A stretch of 7,155 nt of DNA from an uncultured bacterium (GTDB taxonomy: Bacteria; Bacillota; Clostridia; Lachnospirales; Lachnospiraceae), in the NCBI GenBank assembly GCA_905214855.1, contig CAJMNU010000074.1, forward strand, positions 1-7,155. Direction: 5' to 3'. Shown here piece by piece: positions 6,812 through 7,155 of this stretch. Position 1 is the stretch's first letter, and each line of letters begins with the position of its first letter. Under the pieces are notes generated by a model. The model saw nothing but the letters and a program-made list of their open reading frames with translations, searched no databases and was not told where the DNA came from. The position numbers were made by a program, and so were the translations under genes.

Positions 6812-6851
6812 AGCTGTAGATTCTCTTGGTTTGAGAGGATCTACGGTTTTT
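6812..6851 (+). terminator. Intrinsic-terminator-like hairpin on the plus strand, with no plus-strand gene before it
   Basis: CTGTAGATTCTCT (6814-6826) pairs with AGAGGATCTACGG (6834-6846) as 13 bp including two G-U wobbles, and one more T-G pair closes a 5-nt loop. TTTTT follows at 6847-6851. On the minus strand the two wobbles become A-C mismatches and no U-run follows, so the plus-strand RNA is the better fold. It lies in the intergenic gap upstream of the minus-strand aldolase gene, whose leader would carry the weaker complement. ACTATA at 6852-6857 reads TATAGT on the minus strand, a possible -10 for that gene, but no good -35 is seen. Confidence 0.55.
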
Positions 6852-6884
6852 ACTATAGCCAGTTTGTATTCGATGAGGAGTGGC

Positions 6885-7155
6885 TTATAAAAATCTGCGG
6901 ATCGGAATAATAAGAACCCGAAGAACCGCATAAAAGATTTGTTTGAGAACACCTATCTGTATTGGAACATAGTTTTCTCCATATTGGTAAGTTCCATCTG
7001 CCTGCATGGTCTTACTGCTGATTTTATCTTGTTCAGCCTCTTGGCGCATGATCTTGTTTAGATGTGGGGAATCTACAACAAGCATCAGTTCTGTATCTTG
7101 ATATGTACTCCTCATATCCAGATTATAAGATCCAAGTATACTTATACGCTCATCA
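6885..7155 (-). CDS. Phospholipase D/cardiolipin synthase-like protein, C-terminal part (5' end outside window)
   Basis: Only the last 89 residues are present. The fragment opens with DERISILGSYNLDMRS, which fits the end of the second HKD motif (HxKx4Dx6GSxN); the H and K lie beyond the window edge. TYQDTELMLVVDSP continues as in bacterial PLD-type phosphatidyltransferases, where the Glu and following strand close the active site. The tail ends in a hydrophobic and basic stretch, LKQIFYAVLRVLIIPIRRFL, suggesting contact with the membrane. The likely role is phospholipid head-group transfer, such as cardiolipin synthesis, but other PLD-fold enzymes cannot be excluded from a fragment. The minus strand after its stop has no convincing terminator, so read-through into the aldolase-like gene is possible. 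Confidence 0.82.
   Translation of the reverse strand, partial: DERISILGSYNLDMRSTYQDTELMLVVDSPHLNKIMRQEAEQDKISSKTMQADGTYQYGENYVPIQIGVLKQIFYAVLRVLIIPIRRFL

Noticed and set aside
6858..6884. AGCCA/TGGCT inverted repeat after the PLD-like gene as its terminator
   Set aside because: Only five pairs around a loop of about 18 nt, with no U-run on the minus strand.
1..7155. Search for mobile element ends, CRISPR repeats, tRNA or rRNA genes, toxin-antitoxin or defence genes
   Set aside because: No direct repeats with spacers, terminal inverted repeats, cloverleaf-like segments or related protein families were seen. The genes read as ordinary core and housekeeping types.

Overview
The window looks like a chromosomal, core-type stretch from a low-GC Gram-positive anaerobe, most likely class Clostridia and perhaps family Lachnospiraceae. 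This is inferred from A+T-leaning codon use, strong AGGAGG-type ribosome binding sites, TTG starts, and the gene order ftsE-ftsX-coiled-coil/M23 hydrolase-S41 protease. I see no mobile element, tRNA, rRNA or CRISPR array.

Layout. Positions 1-4076 (+ strand) form a tight operon: the 3' end of ftsE, complete ftsX (11 nt overlap), a secreted coiled-coil protein with an apparently active M23 (LytM) domain (18 nt gap), and a membrane-anchored S41/CtpB-type protease with a PDZ domain (22 nt gap, TTG start). Positions 4077-4246 are a 170-nt leader with a 10-bp hairpin just ahead of a strong ribosome binding site. A MATE-family transporter follows at 4247-5608, also starting at TTG. A hairpin at 5670-5714 separates it from convergent minus-strand genes. 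These are a PLP-dependent threonine-aldolase-fold enzyme (5745-6782) and, upstream of it, the C-terminal end of a phospholipase D/cardiolipin synthase-like protein (6885-7155, cut by the window edge). The 102-nt gap between the two minus-strand genes holds a terminator-like hairpin that reads best on the plus strand, where no gene needs it.

How the genes work together. FtsE (cytoplasmic ATPase) and FtsX (membrane subunit) form the complex that switches on peptidoglycan hydrolases through the coiled coil of an outside partner. The next gene is the obvious partner, and its own M23 domain keeps all expected catalytic residues. The CtpB-like protease would act on the same outer face of the membrane and may process or turn over the hydrolase or another envelope protein; that link rests only on gene order. 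The MATE exporter, the aldolase-like enzyme and the PLD-like enzyme have no evident functional tie to the cell-wall operon.

No clearly new system is visible. The items most worth a second look are the orphan plus-strand terminator, the leader hairpin before the MATE gene, the changed active-site motif in the aldolase-like enzyme, and the hydrolase-protease pairing behind ftsEX.
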